This document shows positions 14,735 through 22,862 of a DNA stretch of 35,655 bases, in pieces. The notes beneath the pieces are model-generated. The model ran no database searches. It saw only the letters and a program-made list of their open reading frames with translations, and had not been told where the DNA came from. The position numbers were made by a program, and so were the translations under genes. Position 1 is the first letter of the stretch. Each line of letters begins with the position of its first letter. Source of the DNA: Azospirillum sp. 47_25 (GTDB taxonomy: Bacteria > Pseudomonadota > Alphaproteobacteria > RF32 > CAG-239); assembly GCA_001917125.1 (NCBI GenBank), contig MNTU01000046.1, positions 1-35,655 on the forward strand, read 5' to 3'.

Positions 14735-15613
14735 ATGCAGAAATTACGTAAACTCAGAAGCCCTTATTTGAAACGGGCGGTCATCGGTTTGGGGCTGGTT
14801 GCGGCCTTTGGTGCGGGCTATCGGTTCAACGAGGCCAAATGGCAGCAGCTGACCCGGCGGCAGATTAAGGAAAATCCCCAAAATTTGACTCAAAAGCCTT
14901 TCCGAATGGATGAATATACGCCGGAGGGCGTAAAAACAGCCGATTTGGCGGCGATTGACGTTTTGCCGTTTAAAAATCCCGACTCGGCAAAATTTGCAGC
15001 TTATCGTTTGGACAGCCTGACGGCGGATACGGTGCGGGCAGCAGGGGAACGCTGGCTGGCACAAAGGCAAAATAAGGCGAAACTTCCCGGCTTTCGGCAA
15101 ATTGAGTGCCGCAAGAATGAGTTGGCGGCCGGACAGGATACGGTTTACAGCGAGGCTTTTTTAAAAACCAACCGGGAATATTACGGTTGGCTTTGTTTGG
15201 AAATTTACAAATGCAGCCGTTACGGGGAAAACGGAGATTTATGGCGCAAAAGCGATGATGAACTGCGGCGCGAGGTTTTGTTTAAAAGCAGCCTGATTAA
15301 AACCAAAATGGGAGTTTTAAAGAAAATGCAGCGTCGGTCGGCTTATCCGACAAAGGAATTTGAAAAGGACTTCCGGCGGCTGCGGATGGCGGAATCGCTA
15401 CGGCAGGCACGTTTGCTGCGGGAGGAAACCAACCGGGCGGCGGCTTATTTGATGATGGCACGGGAAGGCGAACTGCGGGCTGCTTTTGAAAAGCACAAAG
15501 ATTCCCTGCGGACGGCTCTGTATGCCGGAGTTGAGGCGCGCCGGCGTGCGGCGGCCGACAGTATGATGTATCCGTTCAAGTATATGAAGCCGGGGTTCGG
15601 CCGGCAGGACTGA
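14735..15613 (+). CDS. Hypothetical membrane-anchored charged protein
   Basis: A 292-residue protein I do not recognise. A basic N-terminus (MQKLRKLRSPYLKR) precedes one hydrophobic segment (AVIGLGLVAAFGAGY), so it is probably anchored with the rest outside the cytoplasm. The remainder is rich in Arg, Lys, Glu and Ala and looks mostly helical, with possible coiled coil after about residue 185. Three Cys (in IECRK and WLCLEIYKCSR) could be structural. I chose the ATG at 14735 over an upstream TTG at 14714 because it fits a normal signal-anchor start; a GGAA-like site precedes it. It stands alone, divergent from the lipoprotein block and followed by palindromic repeats. Confidence 0.65.
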   Translation: MQKLRKLRSPYLKRAVIGLGLVAAFGAGYRFNEAKWQQLTRRQIKENPQNLTQKPFRMDEYTPEGVKTADLAAIDVLPFKNPDSAKFAAYRLDSLTADTVRAAGERWLAQRQNKAKLPGFRQIECRKNELAAGQDTVYSEAFLKTNREYYGWLCLEIYKCSRYGENGDLWRKSDDELRREVLFKSSLIKTKMGVLKKMQRRSAYPTKEFEKDFRRLRMAESLRQARLLREETNRAAAYLMMAREGELRAAFEKHKDSLRTALYAGVEARRRAAADSMMYPFKYMKPGFGRQD

Positions 15614-15689
15614 GCGTTTTATTTTGCCGTTCGGCTTTTTGCAATGGCGGTTTCCATTTACAGTTATTACCCGATTTGCTTTCCTTACT

Positions 15690-15777
15690 GTCATTACCCG
15701 ACTTGATCGGGTAATCCGGATTGAAGCTGCCCCGGTCAAGCCGCACCCGGCGGGTGAGGCAATAGATGACAGAGAGA
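15690..15777. repeat. Composite repeat B, copy 2
   Basis: It starts with the palindrome ATTACCCGA-CTTGA-TCGGGTAAT (15693-15715), then ATTGAAGCTGCCCCGG and CCCGGCGGGTGAGGCAATAG. It matches 11093-11180 in the same order. The two arms of the palindrome changed together relative to copy 1 (G to A on one side, C to T on the other), which indicates selection or copying as a paired structure. Confidence 0.8.
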
Positions 15778-15790
15778 AAGGTGTCGGGAG

Positions 15791-15815
15791 ATGCCCCGGT
15801 CAAGCCGGAGCATGA
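15791..15815. repeat. Short REP-like palindrome
   Basis: GCCCCGG-TCAAG-CCGGAGC with trailing ATGAC has the same TCAAG loop and trailing ATGAC as the palindromes at 10952, 11015, 11200 and 11259. It is a partial copy attached to composite repeat B. Confidence 0.6.
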
Positions 15816-15964
15816 CAACAACAAAAAAAAAGCCGTGGCATGACAGCAGCAAAAAAGACACTTGCAGGGACAGCAATGAAAAAATATCTGTCGTGATGAT
15901 TTGAGAGAAGACAGGCAATGACGGAATTTTAAATTTGTGGGTAGAATCGGGGGGTTAGCATTTT

Positions 15965-16185
15965 TTGCTTGAAGAATCACGCAATCTGTTATAAATTCGC
16001 GGCAGTTTCAGTGGGTGAGCCGTAACGGCTTCTGTCCCTTGCTGTCCGCTGATTTTGCGGTGTCTGTCTTTTCCGAATCGTGGAAAAGTCAGGCGCTCCT
16101 TAAAAAGCTTTGGTCAGGTTGACAGAATATCTTTCCGGCGAATCCGTGTTTTTAACTTTAACAGCTATAGGAGCTTAAACAAACC
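15965..16185 (+). promoter_or_regulatory. ppdK promoter and structured 5' leader
   Basis: TTGCTT (15965-15970) and TATAAA (15990-15995), 19 nt apart, suggest a start near 16002. The leader of about 185 nt then holds three successive hairpins: GAGCCG/CGGCTT (16017-16031), CCGC/GCGG (16046-16060) and TTTTCC/GGAAAA (16069-16087). The ribosome site GGAG lies rather far (12 nt) from the ATG. The structure could be a riboswitch or attenuator, but I cannot match it to a known class. Confidence 0.45.
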
Positions 16186-18891
16186 ATGAGTAAATGGGTA
16201 TATACATTTGGTAACGGCAAAGCGGAAGGCGATGCCAGCATGAGAAATCTCCTCGGCGGTAAAGGTGCTAACCTGGCAGAAATGAATGTCGTCGGTTTGC
16301 CCGTTCCTCCGGGATTTACGGTTACAACTGAAGTTTGTACATATTATTACAACAACGACCACACCTATCCGGCTGACCTGAAAGATCAGGTAAAAGCCGC
16401 TGTGGCCGAAGTTGAAAAAGTCATGGGCAAAAAATTTGCCGATGCCAACAACCCATTGCTGTTCTCGGTTCGTTCGGGTGCCCGCGTTTCCATGCCGGGT
16501 ATGATGGATACCGTTTTGAACCTCGGTTTGAATGACGAAACCGTTAAGGCTTTGGCCAAAGCTTCCGGCAGCGAACGTTTCGCTTACGACTCTTACCGTC
16601 GTTTCCTGCAGATGTTCTCCGACGTTGTTCTGGGCGCTGATCTGGACCTCTATGAAGAAGCTCTGGAAAATATGAAAAAATCTAAAGGTTACAAGTCTGA
16701 TACCGATTTGACGGCCGAAGATTTGAAAGAACTGGTTAAAGAATATAAAGAAATCGGCCAGAAACTGGGCAAAGTTGTTCCGCAGGATCCTTGGGATCAG
16801 CTGTGGGCCGGTATCGGTGCCGTATTCGGTTCCTGGATGGCTGCCCGCGCAATTACCTATCGTAAACTGAACAATATTCCGGGCGACTGGGGTACTGCCG
16901 TTAACGTTCAGACCATGGTCTTCGGCAATGCCGGCGATGACTGCGCTACCGGCGTTTGCTTCTCCCGCGACCCGGCTACCGGTGAAAACGTTTATTACGG
17001 CGAATATCTGGTTAACGCTCAGGGTGAAGACGTTGTGGCCGGTATTCGTACGCCGCAGCCGATGGCTTCCAAAGGCGACGGCACTTCTCTGGAAGAAAAA
17101 TGGCCGCACCTGTATCAGGAATTGGTTGATGTCCGCAATAAGCTGGAAGATCACTACAAAGATATGCAGGATATGGAATTCACGATTGAACACGGCAAAC
17201 TGTGGATGTTGCAATGCCGCAACGGTAAACGTACCGCTGCCGCAGCTGTTCGCATGGCCGTTGAAATGGTTGAAGAAGGCCTGCTGAATAAAGAAGAGGC
17301 TATCATGCGCGTCGGTGCCGACCAGTTAGACCAGCTGCTGCACCCGATGCTTGATCCGAAAGCCGAGAAAAAAGTTATTGCCACTGGTTTGCCGGCTTCT
17401 CCGGGAGCTGCCGTCGGCCGTGCCGTCTTTAATGCTGAAGATGCCGAAGCCTGGGCTGCCAAAGGCGAAAAAGTTATTCTTATCCGTAACGAAACTTCTC
17501 CGGAAGACATCGGCGGTATGCATGCTTCCCAGGGTGTTATTACGGCCCGCGGCGGTATGACTTCTCACGCTGCCGTTGTTGCCCGCGGTATGGGTACTCC
17601 CTGCGTTTCCGGTTCAACGGATATTACCATTGATTATGCCAAGAAGACCATGGCTACCAAGTCCGGCGTTGTTGTCAAAGAAGGTGACTGGGTTTCTCTG
17701 GACGGTGCCAAAGGCCAGATTATCGAAGGCAAAATTCCGACGGTTAAGGCTGATACCAACTCCGGCAACTTCGGTAAGCTGATGAGCTGGGTTGATGAAA
17801 TCCGCACCATGAGCGTTCGTGCCAATGCCGAAACGCCGAAAGATGCGCAGACTGCCCGTGACTTCGGTGCCGAAGGTATCGGTTTGGCTCGTACCGAACA
17901 TATGTTCTTTGACGCAGACCGTATTCCGGATATGCGCGCGATGATTTTGTCCGAGAACGAAGAAGGCCGCCGTGCCGCTTTGGCTAAGCTGCTGCCTTAC
18001 CAGAAACAGGACTTCAAAGATCTGTTCAAAATTATGGACGGACTGCCGGTAACCGTTCGTTTGCTGGACCCGCCGCTCCATGAGTTCCTGCCGCATACCG
18101 ATGCCGAAATGAAAGAACTGGCTGACAAGATGGGTATGACTCTGGAACAGGTTAAAAACCGCGCCAATGCTTTGCATGAAGCTAACCCGATGCTGGGTCA
18201 CCGCGGCTGCCGTCTGGCCGTTACCTATCCGGAAATTGCCGAAATGCAGACCCGCGCTATTCTGGAGGCTGCTCTGGAATGCCAGGATGCCGGCATTAAA
18301 GTTACTCCGGAAATCGAAGTTCCGTTAATCGGTTCCAAGAAAGAACTGGATATCGTTAAAGCCGTTATCGATGCGACCGCCGAAAAAGTCTTCGCTGAAA
18401 AAGGCAAGAAGATTGACTACCTGGTCGGCACGATGATTGAATTGCCGAGAGCTGCACTGATGGCTGAAGAAATTGCCCAGTCTGCCGCGTTCTTCGGTTT
18501 CGGTACCAACGACCTGACCCAGACCACTTTGGGTATGAGCCGTGACGATACCGGTGCTATTCTTGACGAATACAGAGCCAAAGGCGTTTATGTTGCTGAT
18601 CCGTTTGCTTCCATCGATGTTGACGGCGTTGGCAAACTGGTTCGCCGTGCTGCCGTTGAAGGCCGCGCAACCAATCCGGATCTGCATCTGGGTGTCTGCG
18701 GTGAACACGGCGGTGATCCGAAGTCCATTGAGTTCTTCAATGCCGTCGGTTTGGACTATGTTTCCTGCTCGCCTTATCGTGTTCCGGTTGCCCGTTTGGC
18801 TGCTGCTCAGGCTGCGGTTAAACAGAAGGGACAGAAAAAGGCTGTTGAAAACGCCAGCCATAACAGTGCCTGCTGCTGCAAAGCCTGCTAA
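16186..18891 (+). CDS. ppdK: Pyruvate, phosphate dikinase
   Basis: It catalyses the reversible interconversion of pyruvate, ATP and Pi with PEP, AMP and PPi, in the cytoplasm. In anaerobes it often runs in the glycolytic direction with PPi. The 901 residues show the N-terminal nucleotide-binding domain (GGKGANLAEM, SVRSGARVSMPGMMDT). The phosphohistidine domain carries His461 in GGMTSHAAVVARGMGTP. The C-terminal PEP/pyruvate barrel shows GIGLARTEHMF, FGTNDLTQTTLGMSRDD, and the catalytic Cys838 in LGVCGEHGGDP. After the normal end there is a Lys-rich tail ending in NSACCCKAC, with four Cys in the last seven residues, which I do not know from the family. It is a single-gene unit with its own leader and a strong terminator. 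Confidence 0.97.
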   Translation: MSKWVYTFGNGKAEGDASMRNLLGGKGANLAEMNVVGLPVPPGFTVTTEVCTYYYNNDHTYPADLKDQVKAAVAEVEKVMGKKFADANNPLLFSVRSGARVSMPGMMDTVLNLGLNDETVKALAKASGSERFAYDSYRRFLQMFSDVVLGADLDLYEEALENMKKSKGYKSDTDLTAEDLKELVKEYKEIGQKLGKVVPQDPWDQLWAGIGAVFGSWMAARAITYRKLNNIPGDWGTAVNVQTMVFGNAGDDCATGVCFSRDPATGENVYYGEYLVNAQGEDVVAGIRTPQPMASKGDGTSLEEKWPHLYQELVDVRNKLEDHYKDMQDMEFTIEHGKLWMLQCRNGKRTAAAAVRMAVEMVEEGLLNKEEAIMRVGADQLDQLLHPMLDPKAEKKVIATGLPASPGAAVGRAVFNAEDAEAWAAKGEKVILIRNETSPEDIGGMHASQGVITARGGMTSHAAVVARGMGTPCVSGSTDITIDYAKKTMATKSGVVVKEGDWVSLDGAKGQIIEGKIPTVKADTNSGNFGKLMSWVDEIRTMSVRANAETPKDAQTARDFGAEGIGLARTEHMFFDADRIPDMRAMILSENEEGRRAALAKLLPYQKQDFKDLFKIMDGLPVTVRLLDPPLHEFLPHTDAEMKELADKMGMTLEQVKNRANALHEANPMLGHRGCRLAVTYPEIAEMQTRAILEAALECQDAGIKVTPEIEVPLIGSKKELDIVKAVIDATAEKVFAEKGKKIDYLVGTMIELPRAALMAEEIAQSAAFFGFGTNDLTQTTLGMSRDDTGAILDEYRAKGVYVADPFASIDVDGVGKLVRRAAVEGRATNPDLHLGVCGEHGGDPKSIEFFNAVGLDYVSCSPYRVPVARLAAAQAAVKQKGQKKAVENASHNSACCCKAC

Positions 18892-18912
18892 GCACTGTTA
18901 ACTCGTTTTGAG

Positions 18913-18954
18913 CTGAAAAGGGGAAAATCGTTATGCGATTTTCTCCTTTTTCAG
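18913..18954. terminator. Long bidirectional terminator after ppdK
   Basis: CTGAAAAGG...GAAAATCG (18913-18930) pairs with CGATTTTC...CCTTTTTCAG (18936-18954), about 18 bp with small imperfections around a 5-nt loop. T-rich and A-rich flanks allow function in both directions. It lies about 20 nt beyond the ppdK stop. Confidence 0.85.
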
Positions 18955-19050
18955 TTTAAATCGGGTTGTTTTTGAAAATTGACAAAATCTGTCACGGGTG
19001 TTAAAAGGGGGAATATTTTTACTATTATAAACCTTTAAATTATTAATTTT

Positions 19051-19593
19051 ATGGATATCAGAGATTGGAAACAGCAATACGGCGGTTATCTGGCGGCGGT
19101 AAACAGTTTGAAACAGGATGCCGCTCTGCAGACGGATGCCGTCAAGAAGAAAGCTTTGCAAAAGAACAAAAGCCGTTTAAACTGCGGTTTGCGGAAATTG
19201 TCCGCTTATATTCCGGGAAAGTATGATGTCTCGCTGCCTTGTTTAAGTGCACTGCTGGAGTTGTTCGGGGAGTATCCCTTTCTGTGCAGCGGGTGTGAAA
19301 AAGAATTGCTGCGTCTGTTCGGCAAAGTTTCTTTGCACGAGGACATGAATATTCGCGGCAAGGCAGCCGCTGTTGCCGGTATTTTGGATTGCGAGAGCGT
19401 TTTTCGCTATGTATATCGGGAAGCGGGAGAAAAAGACGCGTGTTTTTTTGTTTCATGGCTTGTCGCACTGGCAGACGAAAAGGCTGAGATCAGGACGGTG
19501 AAAGAACATTTGTCCGCTGTGGTGCAGACATCTCGGAACAGTTATGACAAGACGCCGGAGCGTGAACATTTGCTTGATTTGTTAAAATCCTAA
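19051..19593 (+). CDS. Hypothetical protein, related N-terminus to next gene
   Basis: A 180-residue soluble protein that I do not recognise; it looks mostly helical. It has no signal peptide or membrane segment. Five Cys are present, three of them in PCLSALLELFGEYPFLCSGC. It begins MDIRDWKQQY, close to the MNIRQFESQY of the next protein. Both starts follow ATTTTATG or TTTTTATG without a Shine-Dalgarno site. The gap to the next gene is 11 nt, so they form a pair and may be distant paralogues. TTGACA at 18979 could be the -35 of their promoter, but the -10 is unclear. Confidence 0.65.
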   Translation: MDIRDWKQQYGGYLAAVNSLKQDAALQTDAVKKKALQKNKSRLNCGLRKLSAYIPGKYDVSLPCLSALLELFGEYPFLCSGCEKELLRLFGKVSLHEDMNIRGKAAAVAGILDCESVFRYVYREAGEKDACFFVSWLVALADEKAEIRTVKEHLSAVVQTSRNSYDKTPEREHLLDLLKS

Positions 19594-19604
19594 ATTTTAT
19601 TTTT

Positions 19605-20249
19605 ATGAATATCAGACAATTTGAAAGCCAATATGCGGCACTAAAGGTTTTAAGCGTTAATCGCAAAATGAAAAATGACGATATGTTTCTGACTTTTAAA
19701 AAGCGTCAGAATATCGTAACGGAAAACAGTCCGGCTTCGTGGGCGGAAATTGTTCATTTTCTGAAGCAGGATTTGTTAAATGCCTTCGTCGGGGATTTTC
19801 TGGAAGATGCCCGCAATTACAACGATTATGAGCTGGAAAAACTGTTTGTGCTGCTGGAACATAATCAGGAATTGTTCAGAATTAAGGAGCTGGCCCGTGA
19901 TTTTCTGGTTTTGGCAAAGGAATTGACCGAACGGGAAGACAGCGGCTGGAACACCCAGATTGAAGCGGCATTGTATTCGCCGAACATGAGCAAACAGTTG
20001 GAAAGCGGCCTGCTCTGTTTGAAATTTCCTTTTGCCGACTTAATGGCGGCAAAAGTGAAATATGCCTTGGCTTCTCCGGCTTGCGGCGCTAATTACCGAC
20101 TGTTTATCGACTGGCTGCCGGCGTTTGAAAAATCGCAGCCGTTGGCGATTACCAAAGTTCATCAGGAGCTGGCGAATGTGCAGCTTCAGGCAGACCGCCT
20201 TTGTGCGGAAGCCAAGAAACTTTATGCAATGTATCATATTCTGATTTGA
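19605..20249 (+). CDS. Hypothetical helical protein, second gene of the pair
   Basis: A 214-residue protein with no recognised family. It is predicted helical and soluble, with heptad-like leucines (LLEHNQELFRIKELARDFLVLAKEL) and a C-terminal amphipathic helix (HQELANVQLQADRLCAEAKKL). The N-terminus MNIRQFESQY resembles that of the upstream gene. It is followed by a clear terminator, so the transcript ends here. Function is unknown. Confidence 0.65.
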   Translation: MNIRQFESQYAALKVLSVNRKMKNDDMFLTFKKRQNIVTENSPASWAEIVHFLKQDLLNAFVGDFLEDARNYNDYELEKLFVLLEHNQELFRIKELARDFLVLAKELTEREDSGWNTQIEAALYSPNMSKQLESGLLCLKFPFADLMAAKVKYALASPACGANYRLFIDWLPAFEKSQPLAITKVHQELANVQLQADRLCAEAKKLYAMYHILI

Positions 20250-20266
20250 TGAAAAGGCACGAAAAG

Positions 20267-20294
20267 ACCGGCAGCGATGACGCTTGCCGGTTTT
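20267..20294 (+). terminator. Terminator of the hypothetical gene pair
   Basis: ACCGGCA (20267-20273) pairs with TGCCGGT (20285-20291), with an inner GCG/CGC pairing, followed by TTTTATTTG. Confidence 0.8.
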
Positions 20295-20331
20295 ATTTGT
20301 TTAAATTTGTCAAACAATGGTGCGGAAAACA

Positions 20332-20360
20332 TTGACATTGTTGGTTTATGCGGTTATAAA
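20332..20360 (+). promoter_or_regulatory. Sigma-70-type promoter of the gene at 20416
   Basis: TTGACA (20332-20337), a 17-nt spacer and TATAAA (20355-20360) make a near-consensus promoter. The start codon is 55 nt further on. Confidence 0.75.
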
Positions 20361-20415
20361 TCGATTAAATTTGTATAATTAACTTGAATTATTAACCTCT
20401 AAAAAAACAGTATTT

Positions 20416-21066
20416 ATGACACAGACAGAAAAATTCCTGACGGGAGCAAGATGTTCTCAGGGAAGTTCGGATCTCGCGGTTTTTGAAAGTTGCAGCATGT
20501 GGCCCAAAATCCGCCAAAGCAAAATTATTCCGGTCGGTTTTTATTTCGTTGCAGGTATTCTTGCGGGAAGACTTAAGCAAAAAGCTGATTTGGTGCCGGG
20601 AATTTTTATACAGGGCTATCGTCCTCATTCGTCAAACGGTTTGTTCAGCAGTGAAAAGCGCGGTTACGGTGCTTTGCTGGTGAAACCGGAAAGCGACGTG
20701 AAAATGGCGCCGGACGACCTTGTCCTGTGTGAAGCGAATGTTTATCAGATGAAAGAAGACGACCGCTTTGAGCTGGTTCTGATGAATTCGGAATGGCGTC
20801 ATCCTGAAGCCGTTAAGCAATTTATGGTGCGTTTGCGGCAGGAACACCGGCTGGAAGAAATCAGCGACGTGAAGAAATGTGTTTATCACTGTGACAAGTC
20901 CCGCGGATATTTTCTTGCCGGGCGTGATTATGAAGTCTGGTCTCAGCTGGTCGGCCTGGTGGAAAATACGCAGGGACTGTCCAAAAAAGTTTTGGTGGTC
21001 GATTATAACTGCGGCATTCCCTGTGTGGTCGATTTCAAAGAGGAAAACTTTGAATTGGTTGATTGA
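20416..21066 (+). CDS. Hypothetical protein
   Basis: A 216-residue protein not recognised. It has no signal peptide. A weak hydrophobic stretch (IIPVGFYFVAGILAG, about residues 37-51) is probably core rather than membrane. The mixed alpha/beta pattern has seven Cys, including KKCVYHC and YNCGIPC. No Shine-Dalgarno site is seen before ATG at 20416, but a strong promoter and terminator frame it as an independent, probably well expressed unit. Confidence 0.65.
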   Translation: MTQTEKFLTGARCSQGSSDLAVFESCSMWPKIRQSKIIPVGFYFVAGILAGRLKQKADLVPGIFIQGYRPHSSNGLFSSEKRGYGALLVKPESDVKMAPDDLVLCEANVYQMKEDDRFELVLMNSEWRHPEAVKQFMVRLRQEHRLEEISDVKKCVYHCDKSRGYFLAGRDYEVWSQLVGLVENTQGLSKKVLVVDYNCGIPCVVDFKEENFELVD

Positions 21067-21083
21067 GATTTTCATCCTTATGC

Positions 21084-21117
21084 AAAAGAGCCATAACAGT
21101 GGCTCTTTTGTTTTTTT
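21084..21117 (+). terminator. Intrinsic terminator after the gene at 20416
   Basis: AAAAGAGCCA (21084-21093) and TGGCTCTTTT (21100-21109) form a perfect 10-bp stem with a 6-nt loop, followed by G and seven Ts. Confidence 0.93.
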
Positions 21118-21268
21118 AGATTCTTTTGATTGTCGGAAATCTCCGGGTTTTGATAATTTTTTTAACTTCAAAGTCTTTTTGTTATTGAAAATTAAATTTT
21201 TGTTGTTAAGTTAGAACTGTATTAGTTGTTTAGCAATTAAATAAGTAACCCATATGGAGAATAATAAA

Positions 21269-21724
21269 ATGAAAAAACTTTTAAGTTTATTCGCTGCAAT
21301 CGTTGTTTTATCCGGCTGTTCCTCTTTGGGCGGCATGTTCGGCGGCGCTGAATGCGATTCAAAACTGGCTCGTGACTTCATGGCTAATGCCGAAGACAGA
21401 GTATTCTTTGCTTTCGACAGCTCTGCGATTACCGACAACTCTGCCGAAATTCTGCAGACCCAGGTTAAATGGCTGAAAAAACACAACGAAGTTAACGTAA
21501 TCGTTCAAGGCTACTGCGATGAAAGAGGTACCAGAGAGTACAACTTAGCTTTGGGTGAACGCCGCGCTAACGCTGTTAAACAGTACCTGATTTCTCAGGG
21601 TATCGCTGCTGACAGAATCTCTACCATTTCTTATGGTAAAGAACGTCCGGCCGTTCTGGGCAACAATGAAGCTGCCTGGGCTCAAAACCGTCGTGCTGTA
21701 ACCGTTGTTAAAGCTGGTAACTAA
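21269..21724 (+). CDS. pal: Peptidoglycan-associated lipoprotein Pal
   Basis: Pal is an outer-membrane lipoprotein that binds peptidoglycan and forms the Tol-Pal system used in outer-membrane constriction. The 151 residues have a lipoprotein signal with lipobox LSGC. The OmpA-type peptidoglycan domain carries FAFDSSAI, VQGYCDERGT and the motif YNLALGERRANAVK. I chose ATG 21269, preceded by GGAGA; the ATG at 21254 lies within that site. Unusually, tolQ, tolR, tolA and tolB are not upstream here. A terminator separates it from cpoB. Confidence 0.96.
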   Translation: MKKLLSLFAAIVVLSGCSSLGGMFGGAECDSKLARDFMANAEDRVFFAFDSSAITDNSAEILQTQVKWLKKHNEVNVIVQGYCDERGTREYNLALGERRANAVKQYLISQGIAADRISTISYGKERPAVLGNNEAAWAQNRRAVTVVKAGN

Positions 21725-21751
21725 TACCTCCTTTAGAAGTACAGGTTTTAA

Positions 21752-21781
21752 GGCGCATTCCGAAAGGGGTGCGCTTTTTTT
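21752..21781 (+). terminator. Terminator after pal
   Basis: GCGCA (21753-21757) pairs with TGCGC (21770-21774), with an inner CC/GG around GAAA, followed by seven Ts. Confidence 0.85.
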
Positions 21782-21879
21782 AGGGCTTTGGGATACATGA
21801 TGTTTAAGGCTTGAGCTTATCTTGTTTTGGTATTACATTACAAAACAATGATGTTTTAATTTTTGTAAGGGTGTTCTCG

Positions 21880-22722
21880 ATGAATAAATTAAAATTCTCC
21901 GGATTGATTTTAAGTTTATGGCTTGCGGCGCCGCAAGTGCAGGCGGCCGGCGGTTATGCTTACCAGACAGATGTTGACAACCTGCGCGAAGATCTGGAGG
22001 TGTTGCAGCGCCAGATGTATCGCGAACAGAGCAATGTTCCGGCCGGAAAATCGTCGGATATTCTGGTTCGTATGAGCGATTTTGAGGAGCAGATGCGCAA
22101 TATGAACGGCAAAATCGAAGAACTGGAATATAAAATTAAAACGCTGAATGACCGTCTGGACATGGTTAACAAGGATGTTGACGTTCGGATAAAGATGATT
22201 GAAGGAAAGCCTATCAACGGCGGAGCGGGTACAAAAGCCAAAACGGCCAAGTTTGATGCTCCGAAAGCCGAAAATGCGCCGAAATCTTTGGTCGGTGATT
22301 CAATTAAAGGCGGCGATCTGGCGCCGGTTGAAGGACAGGACGTCAATAAAATTTATCAGGAAGGCCTGGAGGCTTTTAATGCCGGAAATACCGCCAAAGC
22401 CGAGCAGAATTTTAATTTGATTCTTGACCGTTTCTCCACAGATAAATTGGCGGCAAATGCCCAATATTGGTTGGGCGAGGTTTATTACAGCCAGAAAAAT
22501 TATGCCAAAGCGGCAGTTGCTTTCGGTAAAGGCTATGAAAAGTACAAAGACGGAGCCAAAGGGGCGGAAAGCCTTTATAAGCTCGGCATGTCCATGAACC
22601 AGCTGAATAAGAAAACCGAAGCCTGCACGGCTTTAACCAATGTTGCCGAGGAGTTTCCCAAGGCTGACAAATCTTTATTGGCGAAGGCCAAGGCTGAGGC
22701 TGACAAACTCAAATGCAAATAA
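21880..22722 (+). CDS. cpoB: Cell division coordinator CpoB (YbgF)
   Basis: A periplasmic partner of the Tol-Pal machine that links peptidoglycan synthesis to outer-membrane constriction. The 280 residues have a signal peptide ending near VQA. A coiled-coil trimerisation segment follows at about residues 30-105 (alternating DNLREDLEVLQRQM and IEELEYKIKTLNDRLDMV). A Gly/Ala/Lys linker leads to three TPR-like repeats from about residue 160 (YQEGLEAFNAGNTAKAEQNF, YWLGEVYYSQKNYAKAAVAF, YKLGMSMNQLNKKTEAC). The start at 21880 begins a normal signal peptide; an upstream TTG at 21811 would give a non-signal extension. It lies after pal as in most proteobacteria. Confidence 0.93.
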   Translation: MNKLKFSGLILSLWLAAPQVQAAGGYAYQTDVDNLREDLEVLQRQMYREQSNVPAGKSSDILVRMSDFEEQMRNMNGKIEELEYKIKTLNDRLDMVNKDVDVRIKMIEGKPINGGAGTKAKTAKFDAPKAENAPKSLVGDSIKGGDLAPVEGQDVNKIYQEGLEAFNAGNTAKAEQNFNLILDRFSTDKLAANAQYWLGEVYYSQKNYAKAAVAFGKGYEKYKDGAKGAESLYKLGMSMNQLNKKTEACTALTNVAEEFPKADKSLLAKAKAEADKLKCK

Positions 22723-22727
22723 AAGTC

Positions 22728-22849
22728 AGTTTAGCTGGCAACTAGAGCAATTTTACACGGTTTCGAAAAATTCATGTACTTCTGTGTACACTAAAATTTT
22801 TTTCACCGTTAGAAATTACTCTGGTTGCACACGCTATCCAAACTTTTTT
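22728..22849. repeat. Structured hairpin element E, copy 1 (cpoB/tilS gap)
   Basis: A roughly 120-nt imperfect palindrome. From outside in: AGTTTAGC with GCT-atcc-AAACT, GCAAC with GTTGC, GAG with CTC, AATT with AATT, CGGT with ACCG, AAAAATT with AATTTTT, and GTAC with GTAC. A run of six Ts follows the outer stem, so it may end the cpoB transcript. It shares GAGCAATTTTAC (22745-22756), CTAAAATTTTTT and ACTCT...ACACGC with the copy at 25881-26010, while paired positions differ. Confidence 0.7.
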
Positions 22850-22862
22850 AGTTTTAATTATA

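Larger units (their letters stand above)
15614..16185. other. 572-nt non-coding stretch: repeats, then ppdK promoter and leader
   Basis: 15650-15815 is repeat mosaic (composite B and further TCAAG palindromes). 15816-15960 is AG-rich spacer without a recognised feature. 15965 onward is the ppdK promoter and leader. Open frames seen here on either strand run through repeats and are not counted as genes. Confidence 0.65.

Noticed and set aside
16165..17214. 349-codon minus-strand open frame inside ppdK
   Set aside because: Antisense shadow of a well-conserved enzyme; it has no ribosome site and no recognisable motif.
21811..21879. N-terminal extension of CpoB from an upstream TTG
   Set aside because: It would place the signal peptide internally; the ATG at 21880 gives a standard signal sequence.
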